NCBI RefSeq assembly: GCF_023698535.1
Contig: NZ_JALJCL010000012.1
Span: 62,001-126,000 of the forward strand
Direction: 5' to 3'
Length of the DNA: 64,000 nucleotides
Origin: Halorientalis regularis
Lineage (GTDB): Archaea; Halobacteriota; Halobacteria; Halobacteriales; Haloarculaceae
Position 1 is the stretch's first letter. Each line of letters starts with the position of its first letter. Under the pieces are notes generated by a model. That model had not been told where the DNA came from and made no database searches. It saw only the letters and a program-made list of their open reading frames with translations. The position numbers and the translations under genes are program-made. Shown here piece after piece: positions 52,764-62,411 of the stretch.

Positions 52764-52810
52764 GGTTCTGTGGTTATGGGTGGCACGGGATGTGTGGTGA
52801 CAATTCCCGT

Positions 52811-52815
52811 GGAGG
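52811..52815 (+). promoter_or_regulatory. Shine-Dalgarno site of acxA
   Basis: GGAGG 11 bases before ATG 52826; confirms this start and a leadered transcript. Confidence 0.6.
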
Positions 52816-52825
52816 TTAGCCACCG

Positions 52826-54991
52826 ATGAGTACTGAGGATCAATCAGAACACGAACCTCGGCTCCTCGCCCTCGACACGGGCGGAACCATGACGGATTCG
52901 TTCATCGTGGACGAGGAGGCGAACTATACGGTCGGAAAAGCACAGACAACGCCAGACGACGAATCAATCGGCGTAAAGAATTCCTTCGACAACGGGCTGG
53001 GGTACTGGGGGACCTCATTCAGCGAAAGCGCGGCCTCTCTCGACGGTGTCGTCTACGCCGGGACGGCCATGCTCAATCGACTGCTCGAACGCGAGGGTGA
53101 AGGGAACATTGGCGTCGTCACGACGGCGGGTTTCGAGGATCACCATCGGATGGGACGTGGGATCGCGAGCTGGGCCGACCTGTCGTATTCGGGTCGCCTC
53201 CACGCTCGGGAACACGAACATCCCGATCCGATCGTTCCCCGTGAAAACATCAAGGGGGTCCGCGAGCGCGTCAACATGCTCGGAGACCCGGTCGTCAGCA
53301 TCTACGAGGACGAGATCCGGGAGGCCGTCCACGACCTCCTCGACCGGGACGTCCGGGTCATCGCCGTCTGCATGATCTTCTCGTATGCGAACCCGGAACA
53401 CGAACAGAAGGTCAAAGAGATCGCCGAGGAGGTCAAAGACGAGCGGAACGATGACACGCCGGTGTGGCTCTCGAGCGAGCAGAATCCGGTCCGCGGGGAG
53501 ACGCCACGGCTAAACACGCTCATTCTGGAAGCCTACGCCGTGGAGCCGTCGCGGGAACAACTGTACAGCATCGAGGACCAGCTACAGGACGAGGGCCTGG
53601 ACTCGCCGTTCCGGGTGCTAACGTCCTCCGGTGGAACCATCGCGCCTGACCACGACTGGCTGGCCGAGACGATGCTGTCGGGCCCCATCGGCGGCGTCTT
53701 CGGGGGCGAGTTCCTCTCGGAGAAACTCGGCATCGACAACCTCGTCTGCTCGGACGTCGGAGGCACCAGCTTCGACGTGGCGCTCATTACGGAGGGGCAC
53801 TACCCGACACGCTGGGACCAGACCCTGGCCCAGATCCCGACCAACATCCCGATGACTGCGCTGGACTCCATCGGCTCGGGGACCGGGTCGTACCTCCGCG
53901 TCGACCGCGCCTCGAATCGTATCGAGGTTGGCCCGGACTCGGCGGGCTACCTCGTCGGCGTTGCAAACGAAGACGCCGGGGTCGAAACCCCAACGGTCAC
54001 CGACTGTACGGCATTGCTGGGGTACATCAACCCCGACTTTTTCCTCGGCGGCGATATCCCAATCGACGTCGATGCCGCGAGGGAGGCCATCGACGAGCAA
54101 CTCGCCAGCAAACTCGGCGAGGATCCCGTCGAGACAGCACGTGGCGTGCTCGACATCGTCGAGCGCGACATGGCGAACGAACTTCGGTCCATGGTCCACG
54201 GGCTGGGATACTCGCCGGAGAACTACAACCTCATCAGTTACGGTGGCGGTGGGCCGCTCCACGCGGCCGGGTACACCAAGCCTCTGAACTTCAAGGACGT
54301 CATCGTGCCCGACTGGGCGGCCGCGTTCTCCGCCTTCGGCACCGCCTGTGCGGATTCGGCGTACCGGTACGACCAGTCCGTCGACATCATCCTCCAGCCC
54401 GACTTCAGTAACGCCGATGAGGTAGCAGATATCTTGACCGGCGTGTTCCACAAAGTGCGTGACAAGGCAGCCGATGCGTTTAGACGGGATGGTATCGACG
54501 TCGACAAGATGGAATTCCAGCCGGCCGTCCGCGCCCAATACACCGGAATGCTCGACGACCTAGAGGTCGAGATCGAGGAGTTCTGGGACGGCGAACTGAA
54601 TGGCGGGGACATCGAACGGATCGTCGAGAAGTTCGAAGACGAGTTCGGTCGCGTGTTCCAGCGTGCGGCCCGCTCGCCCGAGAACGGTTATCAGTTCACC
54701 GTCGCGATCGGTGAGGGTGTCGCACCATCGCCAAAGCCCACGCTCCCTGATGAGGAGCCGGTCTCGACTGACACGCCGCCGGAGCAGGCCCACAAGAGTG
54801 AACGTGCCATCTACTGGGAGGGCGACTGGCACGATGCTGACATTTGGGACATGGACCACATCCAAGCGGGGAACGTCGTCGAAGGGCCAGCAGTCACAGA
54901 GGCGCCCGCGACGACGATGCTGGTCCCGCCGGGCTTCGAGGCATCGCTCGACAACAACCGCATTTACCACCTGACTCAGACCAATGAGTAA
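52826..54991 (+). CDS. acxA: Acetone carboxylase beta subunit (hydantoinase A-like)
   Basis: 721 residues, the usual length. The N-terminal LLALDTGGTMTDSFIVDE (14-30) is the phosphate-1 motif of the HyuA/acetone carboxylase ATP-binding fold, and GTMTD is typical of the ketone carboxylases. Other matching phrases: GTAMLNRLLEREG, DHHRMGRG, CSDVGGTSFDVALIT, GPDSAGYLVGV, LGYINPDFFLGG and ISYGGGGPLHAAGYT. With alpha and gamma it turns acetone and bicarbonate into acetoacetate using ATP (to AMP). This subunit phosphorylates the substrates. The stop overlaps the next start by 8 bases. Confidence 0.9.
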   Translation: MSTEDQSEHEPRLLALDTGGTMTDSFIVDEEANYTVGKAQTTPDDESIGVKNSFDNGLGYWGTSFSESAASLDGVVYAGTAMLNRLLEREGEGNIGVVTTAGFEDHHRMGRGIASWADLSYSGRLHAREHEHPDPIVPRENIKGVRERVNMLGDPVVSIYEDEIREAVHDLLDRDVRVIAVCMIFSYANPEHEQKVKEIAEEVKDERNDDTPVWLSSEQNPVRGETPRLNTLILEAYAVEPSREQLYSIEDQLQDEGLDSPFRVLTSSGGTIAPDHDWLAETMLSGPIGGVFGGEFLSEKLGIDNLVCSDVGGTSFDVALITEGHYPTRWDQTLAQIPTNIPMTALDSIGSGTGSYLRVDRASNRIEVGPDSAGYLVGVANEDAGVETPTVTDCTALLGYINPDFFLGGDIPIDVDAAREAIDEQLASKLGEDPVETARGVLDIVERDMANELRSMVHGLGYSPENYNLISYGGGGPLHAAGYTKPLNFKDVIVPDWAAAFSAFGTACADSAYRYDQSVDIILQPDFSNADEVADILTGVFHKVRDKAADAFRRDGIDVDKMEFQPAVRAQYTGMLDDLEVEIEEFWDGELNGGDIERIVEKFEDEFGRVFQRAARSPENGYQFTVAIGEGVAPSPKPTLPDEEPVSTDTPPEQAHKSERAIYWEGDWHDADIWDMDHIQAGNVVEGPAVTEAPATTMLVPPGFEASLDNNRIYHLTQTNE

Positions 54992-57269
54992 GCCAGAATC
55001 CGAACTCCACGATCCCGAAACTACCACCCGCGACCGCGAGTTCAACGACGTAGAGCCACCGATCGGCTGGGACGGTCAAACGCTCCAGGAGATGCTCAAC
55101 GAGAGTGAGCACCTGCTGGAGGAAACCGGCCACTACCGCGGCCTCGACGAACTCGAACTCAAAGAACAGGACCCGTTTCAGTACGAACAGATGTACTCGC
55201 GCCTCCGTGGCGCGCTCGTCTCCGCCCGTGAGACGGCACTCCACGTGAGCGCCTCACCGATCGTCCGCGAGATCGGGGAGCTGTGCTTCCAGATCTACAC
55301 CCCGGAGGGCGACTCGGTCGCAGTCTCGACAGGCATCATCGTCCACGTCCACACCGGCTCCCTCGCGATCAAGTACATGATCGAGGAGGACTACGAACAC
55401 GGTCGTGGCATCCAGCCGGGAGACGTGTTCTGTAACAACGACAACGACCTCGGCAACGTCCACACCACGGACGTCCACACGTTCGTCCCCATATTCTACG
55501 AGGACGAACTCGTCGCGTGGGCCGACGGCGTCACCCACGAAATCGATATCGGCGGGATGACTCGCGGCCACGACCAGATCGCGTCTACCAACCGGCACGA
55601 GGACGGGCTGTACGCGACGTGTGAGAAGATCGGCGAGGACGACAAACTGTACCAAGACTGGCGGGATCGCGGCCAGCGCGGCGTGCGGACCCCGATGTAC
55701 TGGGACCTCGACGAGAAGTGTCGGCTCGCGGGCTGTCACATGATCCGCGAGGCGATACACGAGATGATCGACGAGGTCGGCGTGGAGACGTTCAAACAGT
55801 TCCTCTACGAGGCCGTCGAGGAAGGTCGCGAGATTATGGAGTCCCGGGTCAAAGAGCGCATGTTCCCCGGGACGTATCGGGAGGCCGGGTTCCACCCAAT
55901 CCAGTGGGAGGACAAGGCCTGGCAGCCCGGTGCCCAGCAGAACATGATGAACCACCTCCCCGTCGAGATGACGATCGATGGGGACGGCGAGATGGAATTG
56001 GACCTGGAAGGTGCTACGCCACCAGGTCCCCACCCGTTCAACTGTGCGAAGGGGTCGATGGAAGGTGCCCTCTGGGTGTACCTCACCCAGTCGCTGCTAC
56101 ACGACGGGAAAGTAAACGACGGGGCCAACTACGCGGTCGACACCAACTATCCGGAGGGGAGCGTGGTGAACCCACAGGACCCAGAACGCTCCTACCACAC
56201 CCCATGGGCTACGATCTTCTCGACCTACCTGGCGGTGTCGAAGTGTCTCTCCAACGGATTCTTCTCGCGGGGCTTCCGCGAGGAGGTGATAACTGGCTAC
56301 GGCGAGCCCGGCGACGCGCTGCAGGGCGGCGGGAAGCTGAAGGACTCCGTGGCCGACGCCATCCCGGACGCGCTGGGTGACTACTGGCCAGTCGGTCCGT
56401 TCGACTTCTCGTGTCAGGGGCTGGGAGCCTCGGCGTGTCGCGACGGACTGGACTACGGCTACGCGATGTTCAACCCCGAGGCGGACCTCGGCGATGTCGA
56501 GGAGTGGGAGCAAACCCAGTGGGGGCTGTTGCAGCTCAGCCGACGGGTCAAGCCCAACACTGCCGGCCACGGCAAGTACCGCGGTGGCTCCGGCTGGGAA
56601 GGCCTTCACACCATCATGGGCAGCGAGGACGTCTCGATGTACGCGTTCAGTATCCCCACAGTGACGTGGTCGGCCGCTGGGATGTCCGGCGGCTACCCTG
56701 GGGGCACCAGCTACTCCGTGCGCGTCCACGATACCGACCTCGCCGAGCGGGCCGCCGCGGACGAGCCCTACCCCCTCGACGACCAGCCGGTTGGGTCCCT
56801 CGAGGAGCAGATCGAGGGCGAGGAGGTCATCCGTGATCAGGACGGTATGTTCTTCCCGGAGGAGTTCGAGAACCACGACCTGCTCCGCTACCAGACCAGC
56901 GGGGGCCCCGGCTGGGGAGATCCGCTGGAGCGGCCACCGGCGAAGCTCAAGGAGGACATCGAGGAGGACATCTTTACCCCGGATATCGTCGAACAGGTCT
57001 ATGGCGTCGTGGGCGAGTACGATGCGGACGACCGCGATTTCACCGTCGACGAGGAGGCGACCAAACAGCGGCGGAAAGAAATCCGCGAAGAGCGCGCCGA
57101 GCGAACCCAGTCCTTCGAGGAGTTCTTCGAGGCGGAGCGAGAGCGTGTCGAGGAAAGCGACTGGAACGACGGCGTCCAGTACATGTACGAGGGCGTGTTC
57201 GAGCAAAGCGACCAGTGGGCCGAGGAGTTCCGCGAGTTCTGGAACCTCGACGACGCCTACTCCCCCTAG
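54984..57269 (+). CDS. acxB: Acetone carboxylase alpha subunit (hydantoinase B-like)
   Basis: 761 residues, near the usual size. The carboxylation half of the enzyme. Visible: YSRLRGALVSARETALHVSASPIVREIGE, PGDVFCNNDNDLGNVHTTDVHTFVPIF (the His/Asp-rich segment expected to hold the catalytic metal), GGMTRGHDQIASTNRHEDGLYAT, HPFNCAKGSMEGALWVYLTQSLLHDGK and GYPGGTSYSVRVHDTD. The layout follows HyuB/AcxB. It starts inside the acxA end and ends 9 bases before acxC, so the three subunits are translated from one mRNA. Confidence 0.9.
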   Translation: MSKPESELHDPETTTRDREFNDVEPPIGWDGQTLQEMLNESEHLLEETGHYRGLDELELKEQDPFQYEQMYSRLRGALVSARETALHVSASPIVREIGELCFQIYTPEGDSVAVSTGIIVHVHTGSLAIKYMIEEDYEHGRGIQPGDVFCNNDNDLGNVHTTDVHTFVPIFYEDELVAWADGVTHEIDIGGMTRGHDQIASTNRHEDGLYATCEKIGEDDKLYQDWRDRGQRGVRTPMYWDLDEKCRLAGCHMIREAIHEMIDEVGVETFKQFLYEAVEEGREIMESRVKERMFPGTYREAGFHPIQWEDKAWQPGAQQNMMNHLPVEMTIDGDGEMELDLEGATPPGPHPFNCAKGSMEGALWVYLTQSLLHDGKVNDGANYAVDTNYPEGSVVNPQDPERSYHTPWATIFSTYLAVSKCLSNGFFSRGFREEVITGYGEPGDALQGGGKLKDSVADAIPDALGDYWPVGPFDFSCQGLGASACRDGLDYGYAMFNPEADLGDVEEWEQTQWGLLQLSRRVKPNTAGHGKYRGGSGWEGLHTIMGSEDVSMYAFSIPTVTWSAAGMSGGYPGGTSYSVRVHDTDLAERAAADEPYPLDDQPVGSLEEQIEGEEVIRDQDGMFFPEEFENHDLLRYQTSGGPGWGDPLERPPAKLKEDIEEDIFTPDIVEQVYGVVGEYDADDRDFTVDEEATKQRRKEIREERAERTQSFEEFFEAERERVEESDWNDGVQYMYEGVFEQSDQWAEEFREFWNLDDAYSP

Positions 57270-57278
57270 GTGATACCA

Positions 57279-57803
57279 ATGACTGACTTAGACAAACACC
57301 GCGTCGAATCGCTGATTGAGGGCGAACTAACCTGGGACGAGATGCGCAATGACGTGCTCCCGGATCCGAAGGACCCGGACCGCTTCGAGAAGACTCGTGA
57401 GGTCTTGCAGGATCGCGTCGACTGGGACGATCCCATCCTCGTCCCGCTAAACGATCACCTCTACGTGGTCGGGACCGACGACGGCCGCGTCGTCAGGGCA
57501 GAGTGCGGCGAAGACCTCTGTGAGGTAGACGAGAACTGGAAGCGCTCCTGTGAGGTCTTCGTACGCGAGGACGCCGAGGAGTTCGAGGAACTCTACGAGG
57601 AGTACATGCACGTCGACCCGGACTGGGCCTTCGAACTCCGGGAGTGGTACTGCCCAGAGTGCTACGAACTCATCGACGTCGACGCCGTCCCGGTCGGCTA
57701 TCCGGTCATCAAACCGTTCGACCCGGATATCGACACGTTCTACGAGGAGTGGCAGGGACGCCCGGCCCCTGACCGCGAGAGCACGGAGACAGCGGCGGAC
57801 TGA
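57279..57803 (+). CDS. acxC: Acetone carboxylase gamma subunit
   Basis: 174 residues from ATG 57279 (a GTG at 57270 is less likely). Matches the small zinc-binding subunit: LDKHRVESLIEGELTWDEM and PKDPDRFEKTREVLQDRV at the start, then RAECGEDLCEVDENWKRSCEVFVR and WYCPECYELIDVDAVPVGYPVIKPFDPDIDTFYEEW. The four Cys (CGxxLC and CPEC) form the zinc site. Presence of this subunit separates true acetone carboxylase from general hydantoinases, which have only A and B. Confidence 0.9.
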   Translation: MTDLDKHRVESLIEGELTWDEMRNDVLPDPKDPDRFEKTREVLQDRVDWDDPILVPLNDHLYVVGTDDGRVVRAECGEDLCEVDENWKRSCEVFVREDAEEFEELYEEYMHVDPDWAFELREWYCPECYELIDVDAVPVGYPVIKPFDPDIDTFYEEWQGRPAPDRESTETAAD

Positions 57804-57844
57804 GGCTGCTGTCCCCCGTTACTGTCGTCGTGGTGTGCGGTATC

Positions 57845-57852
57845 TTTTTTAA
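57845..57852 (+). promoter_or_regulatory. TATA box of the first acyl-CoA ligase gene
   Basis: TTTTTTAA about 26 bases before ATG 57875. It gives the ligase its own, probably leaderless transcript and supports that ATG over GTG 57869. Confidence 0.5.
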
Positions 57853-57874
57853 GCATGCTCTACAATAAGTGGCC

Positions 57875-59491
57875 ATGTCGACCGAAAGCGGCAGTTCTGA
57901 GCGTCGGCAGAGAAGTGGCGAAGCGACAGGTGCGCCGACGACCCTGACTGAAGCACTGACCAAGAGTCTCGACCGATTCAGTGACCGGGTTGCTGTGACC
58001 GTCGGTGGGTCGGCGTATACTTACGGCGAACTCGACGAACGGTCGAACGCGGTGGCGAACGCGCTCGTCGAGCGGGGGGTCGAGCCGGGCGACCGGGTTG
58101 CGCTGATGATGTCCAACTGTCTCGGCTACGTGATCGCGGATCTGGCACTGCTGAAGGCCGGGGCGGTCAAGCTCCCACTCAACGATATGCTCACCGAGGA
58201 CGAGTTCCAGTACATGCTCTCGGATTCGGGTACTGAGACCGTCATCGCCGGACCTACCTTCACCGACACACTGGCATCGCTCGACGCATCCCTCGAGACG
58301 CTTGACCGCGGGTTCGTCATCGACAGCGAGAGCGACCAGTTCGACTCGCTCGCGGACCTGGAGACCGAGGGTGACACCACAGAACCGCCGTCCGTCTCCA
58401 TCTCCCCGGATAGCCCCGTTGGACACTTCTATACCGGCGGGACGACCGGCGACCCCAAGGGCGTCATCCATTCACACGACAACTTCCTCCAGAACGTATA
58501 CGCACACATCACAGAACTAGACATGACGGGGGACGATACACTACTTTTGATGACGCCGCTCCCACATTCGGCGGGGCTGTTCCTCTGGGCAGCACTGCTT
58601 CTGGGTGCCGAATCCGTCATCCGTCCGGGGTTCGAACCGGAACAGGCGCTTCGGGATATCGAGGACCACCAGGTGACGTGGTCGTTCCTCGTCCCGACGA
58701 TGATCTACACGCTCCTCGACGATCCGAGACTCGACGAAACCGACACGTCGTCACTGGAGACCCTGGTCTACGGGGCAGCACCGATGACCCCAGCCCGTCT
58801 CCGGGAGGGGCTTGAGGAATTTGGGGCGGTGTTCACGCAGTTCTACGGCCAGACGGAGGTGCCCAACCTGATAACCGTTCTTGGGAAAGAAGAACATCGT
58901 ATCGCTATCGATGAGGAGGAGGAACAGCGATTGGGATCGGCCGGCCAGCCGACACTGATGGCCGACGTGAAAATCGTCGACACCGAAACGGGTGAGCGGC
59001 AACCCCCCGGACGCGAGGGCGAGATCATGGCGACTGCGCCGTACGTCATGGACGAGTACTGGGAGCTTCCGGAGAAGACCGCCGAGACAGTCGAGGACGG
59101 CTGGGTCCATACGGGCGACATTGGGAAGCGCGACGAAGACGGCTACGTTTACCTCCTGGACCGAAAGAGCAACATGATAATCTCCGGCGGGATGAACGTC
59201 TACAGTACCGATGTTGAAGATGTCCTCGCGACACATCCAAATGTGGCGCAAGTCGCCGTCATCGGGGTCCCGGATGAAAAGTGGGGCGAGGCAGTGACGG
59301 CCATTATCGTTCCGGACGGGGAAGTCACGTCGGCGGACATCCACGATTTCTCGGACGACGAACTCGGCGACTACAAGCGCCCAAAACACGTCGAGTTCCG
59401 TGACGAGTTGCCAAAGACGCCCTACGGAAAGATCGACAAGAAAGCACTCAGAGAACCGTACTGGGACGACTCAGATCGCAGTATCAACTGA
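57875..59491 (+). CDS. AMP-forming acyl-CoA synthetase, candidate acetoacetate-activating enzyme
   Basis: 538 residues. ANL-family motifs: P-loop FYTGGTTGDPKGVIHSH (about 190), YGQTEVPN (core A5), VHTGDIGKRDEDGYVYLLDRKSNMIISGGMNVYSTDVEDVL (A7-A8 hinge) and catalytic Lys in LPKTPYGKIDKKAL. It makes an acyl-AMP and then the CoA thioester. Placement straight after acxABC suggests acetoacetate or a related ketone-derived acid as substrate, but the sequence looks like medium/long-chain or aromatic acid ligases rather than classical acetoacetyl-CoA synthetase, so the substrate is open. Confidence 0.85.
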   Translation: MSTESGSSERRQRSGEATGAPTTLTEALTKSLDRFSDRVAVTVGGSAYTYGELDERSNAVANALVERGVEPGDRVALMMSNCLGYVIADLALLKAGAVKLPLNDMLTEDEFQYMLSDSGTETVIAGPTFTDTLASLDASLETLDRGFVIDSESDQFDSLADLETEGDTTEPPSVSISPDSPVGHFYTGGTTGDPKGVIHSHDNFLQNVYAHITELDMTGDDTLLLMTPLPHSAGLFLWAALLLGAESVIRPGFEPEQALRDIEDHQVTWSFLVPTMIYTLLDDPRLDETDTSSLETLVYGAAPMTPARLREGLEEFGAVFTQFYGQTEVPNLITVLGKEEHRIAIDEEEEQRLGSAGQPTLMADVKIVDTETGERQPPGREGEIMATAPYVMDEYWELPEKTAETVEDGWVHTGDIGKRDEDGYVYLLDRKSNMIISGGMNVYSTDVEDVLATHPNVAQVAVIGVPDEKWGEAVTAIIVPDGEVTSADIHDFSDDELGDYKRPKHVEFRDELPKTPYGKIDKKALREPYWDDSDRSIN

Positions 59492-59695
59492 TACTGTCTG
59501 ACAGCGGATTTCACAGCCAGGGTGTGTCGAAGACGACCGGAGAAGGTGTCTCCGGAGGAACTCGACGGACGACAGTTTCGAACGTCTCTCCGGCAGTATG
59601 AGCGGACCGTCACTCGACACCGCGACGTGGAGTGCGGGGAAAATTTAAGTTCTCGGGTGTCCCTGTTGCGTGAGGATGCACACCACCGAAACCGA

Positions 59696-61318
59696 ATGCG
59701 GTTGGAATCGCTCGCGTCTGACGCGACACGGATGAGCCGGGCCGACGCTGACGAGTACGAGACCATCACCACGTTGCTGGCAGACCGGGCGGCCAGCAAG
59801 GGAACCAGTCCGCTTGTCCATACTGCCGGCGGGAGCTACAGTTACCGGGAGCTACACGAAAGGTCGAACGCGATCGCGAACGCGCTCGTAGAGCGGGGCA
59901 CCGAACCGGGCGATCGAATCTGTACGTTCCTTCGGAACAGTCCGGAGTACCTCGCGGTCTGGTTTGGGATCGCCAAGGCTGGCGCGGTGATGATCTCGTT
60001 GCACAACGACCTCCGTGACGACAGTCTCTCGTACGTCCTGCGTGACTCGTCGGCAACGACGATCTTCCTGGATTCGTCGACTCGTGAGAACTACGAGACA
60101 GTCCGCAGCGAACCGAACGAAGTGACGTCGGAGTTCCTGCTCGGCGATCACCCGCCTGAATCCTCGTACCAGACCTACGAGTCGTTGCTTGACTTCGATC
60201 AGCGTTCTTCACCGGATCACTCACCGCGGCCGTCGGATCCGATGTCGGTCATCTACACTAGCGGGACCACGGGAAAGCCGAAAGGCGTGATACTGCCCCA
60301 CTATTCCTACATCAATACCGGGCGGGAGTTCGTGGACAACGTCCTGGATCTCGACCAGAGCGACCGTGCATTCACCACGTTGCCGCTTTCACACTGCAAT
60401 GCACAGCAGACGACGGTCACAGGGTCGATACTCGCCGGCATCGACTTCGTTCTGTACGAGGAGTTCGACCCGGACCGGTTCTGGGATCAGATCCGACGCC
60501 ACGACGCAACGGTGTTTAGCTACCTCGGGACGATGATTACCAATCTTCACAACACCGATCCCCAGCCTGACGACGCCGACAATCCAGCGGTGTACGGAAT
60601 CGGTGCCGGGGCACCGGCGGGTGTTATCGACGAGTTCGAACCCCGGTTCGACGTCCAGCTCCTCGAAGGCTACGGACTCACCGAGACAGCGACCATGGCG
60701 GCCGTTAATCCCCCGGAAGCGTCGCGATCCGGAAGCATCGGGAAGCCCCTCTCGTATACGGAGATCGAGGTCGTCGATGAAGAGGACCGACCGCTCCCGC
60801 CGGGCGAGGATGGCGAGATTGTCGTCAGACCGACGGAGCCGAACTCGTTCATGCTCGGGTACCACGACAAGCCAGACGAGACTGTTGATGCCTGGCAGAA
60901 CCTCTGGTTCCACACGGGCGATGTCGGATACAAAGACGAAGACAACTACTTCTACTTCGTCGACCGGAAGGCCTACGCCATCCGGCGGCCGGGCGGCAAC
61001 GTCTCGTCGCACGAGGTCGAGAACGTCCTCAGTGACCACCCAGATCTACAGGAAGCAGCGGTGTTCGGTGTTCCGAATGAACAGGGAGACGAGGCAGTGA
61101 AGGCGGTGGTCGTCCCCAAGCCGGGAACAGACCCCTCCCCAGTCGACATCGTCGATCACTGTGACGGTCGGCTCGCCTACTTCAAGGTGCCACGGTATAT
61201 CACGATTCGAGACGAATTGCCGAAGACTGCGACCGAGCGGGTCAAGAAGTATGAACTGATCGCCGAGACCGACCAAGATACGTGGGACCGCGAGCGAGGC
61301 TATGAACTCAAACGATGA
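59696..61318 (+). CDS. AMP-forming acyl-CoA synthetase, CaiC-like
   Basis: 540 residues from ATG 59696; ATG 59732 is an alternative, and the frame upstream is non-homologous. A TATA-like AAATTTAA at 59641-59648 lies about 50 bases before it. Motifs: VIYTSGTTGKPKGVILPH, YGLTETATMAAVNP, FHTGDVGYKDEDNYFYFVDRKAYAIRRPGGNVSSHEVENVL and the catalytic Lys region LPKTATERVKKYEL. The VDRKxxAIRRxGxNxSSxEVE form and the THLPLSHCNAQQ-like region resemble crotonobetaine/carnitine-CoA ligases (CaiC). It follows the first ligase by about 200 bases. Substrate not determined. Confidence 0.82.
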   Translation: MRLESLASDATRMSRADADEYETITTLLADRAASKGTSPLVHTAGGSYSYRELHERSNAIANALVERGTEPGDRICTFLRNSPEYLAVWFGIAKAGAVMISLHNDLRDDSLSYVLRDSSATTIFLDSSTRENYETVRSEPNEVTSEFLLGDHPPESSYQTYESLLDFDQRSSPDHSPRPSDPMSVIYTSGTTGKPKGVILPHYSYINTGREFVDNVLDLDQSDRAFTTLPLSHCNAQQTTVTGSILAGIDFVLYEEFDPDRFWDQIRRHDATVFSYLGTMITNLHNTDPQPDDADNPAVYGIGAGAPAGVIDEFEPRFDVQLLEGYGLTETATMAAVNPPEASRSGSIGKPLSYTEIEVVDEEDRPLPPGEDGEIVVRPTEPNSFMLGYHDKPDETVDAWQNLWFHTGDVGYKDEDNYFYFVDRKAYAIRRPGGNVSSHEVENVLSDHPDLQEAAVFGVPNEQGDEAVKAVVVPKPGTDPSPVDIVDHCDGRLAYFKVPRYITIRDELPKTATERVKKYELIAETDQDTWDRERGYELKR

Positions 61319-61907
61319 CACCGCGCGCCAATTTTGATTCGTCCACCTGACGAGATTACTGCCTTCGTCGGTGTCATCGATTCGTTTCGGCGAACGCTCG
61401 TTCTGTTCGCGCTTCGATTGATGGGTCTCGTGTGACCCCCTCCTCGTCGTGAACGACGAGGCTTCCCGTACCGCAGGTTTGGGAGATTTGCTGGTTTGCA
61501 GACCAGTCGGCATGACTGATCTCCTGGCGGGACCACGCCGCCGTTACTCCTATACTGTGACGGATTCAGAGTTACCTTGGTATGGGAATCCAGCGGCCCG
61601 AAGGGGATTCCTTCAGGCGTAGAGTCTTGAATCCGATATTATCCGTTTACTCGGGCGGTCAAGGCCGCCTCGGTATATGTCATGTAACGAGACGAAGCAA
61701 AATAAATCTCCGGGTTAGAGTGACCAGAGCGGCTGGCTACCGGAGCTTACGCGATTCACGCCCGTCCCCAGAACGCTTCGCGTTCTGGTGTGCGAACGAG
61801 ACGCTTTGCGTCTCGTCAACGACGTGAACGGCGGGATTCTCTCGCTGTGTTAAGATAGAAACAGAACCGGGGACTCGACCCCAAGGCCAACTGAGCGTTC
61901 CCGCCGG
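61319..61907. other. Gene-free region holding an IS605-like remnant
   Basis: No credible gene. The main content is the hairpin-rich remnant at 61436-61835; a further stem GGAATCC...GGATTCC lies near 61586-61613. Confidence 0.6.
61436..61835 (-). mobile_element. TnpB-less IS605/IS1341-like remnant
   Basis: On the minus strand one end has GGGAAG followed by the hairpin CCTCGTCGT-TC-ACGACGAGG (61442-61461), the same layout as the right end of the intact TnpB element (GGAAG then CCTCGGGG hairpin). The other end has two successive perfect hairpins, ACGAGACGC-AAA-GCGTCTCGT (61796-61816) and CCAGAACGC-GAA-GCGTTCTGG (61768-61788), like the paired hairpins at the left end of that element. About 300 bases lie between; no tnpB is left. 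Confidence 0.5.
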
Positions 61908-62291
61908 TCAGTTCTGCTCTACCGACTCGAGTGGTTTGATGTCTTGGACGACACCACGATGCTCCCAGTCGTCAGGTTCGCCTGGTTCCCGTCGCGTGTG
62001 CAAATGCAGGTCGCCGTTCGGTCGCAACAACAGGGCATGCTGGAAACCGTCGTCGTCGACGACCAGGCGACACGCCTCCCAGTCGCCGTCCTCATCGGCA
62101 TCCAGCGTCCGATTCATCCCGATGATCCGGCCGGATTCATGCGTGAACACGAACTGCTGGATTCCCGGCGCGACTTCTGCCGTCTCCTGTGGTCGAAACA
62201 CCATGACCGACACTTCACCGACATCCGGATCAGTCACGCGTGCGGTATCTCCGTACGTCAGATCACGAACAACAGTGGCTGGCTCTGCCAT
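61908..62291 (-). CDS. Hypothetical haloarchaeal protein, 127 residues
   Basis: Soluble, acidic, mostly beta: VVRDLTYGDTARVTDPDVGEVSVMVFRPQ, QFVFTHESGRIIGMNRTLDADEDGDWEACRLVVDD and HALLLRPNGDLHLHTRREPGEPDDWEHRG. The alternating pattern suggests a small beta-barrel or beta-sandwich domain. No Cys or catalytic motif. I do not recognise the family. It lies next to another single-domain hypothetical gene on the same strand. Confidence 0.65.
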   Translation of the reverse strand: MAEPATVVRDLTYGDTARVTDPDVGEVSVMVFRPQETAEVAPGIQQFVFTHESGRIIGMNRTLDADEDGDWEACRLVVDDDGFQHALLLRPNGDLHLHTRREPGEPDDWEHRGVVQDIKPLESVEQN

Positions 62292-62411
62292 GGTAAGAGT
62301 CCACGAATTGCAATGATTTATAGATAGTGGACGATCTTCGAGAGAATCCTCGCCCGGCAGTCAGTCCAAACGGCACTCCGGACTTGGCGTCGGGGTCACC
62401 TTTCGGGACGG

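Noticed and set aside
61586-61613. Stem GGAATCC...GGATTCC considered as part of a tRNA
   Set aside because: No T-loop or anticodon arm; more likely part of the IS605-like remnant.
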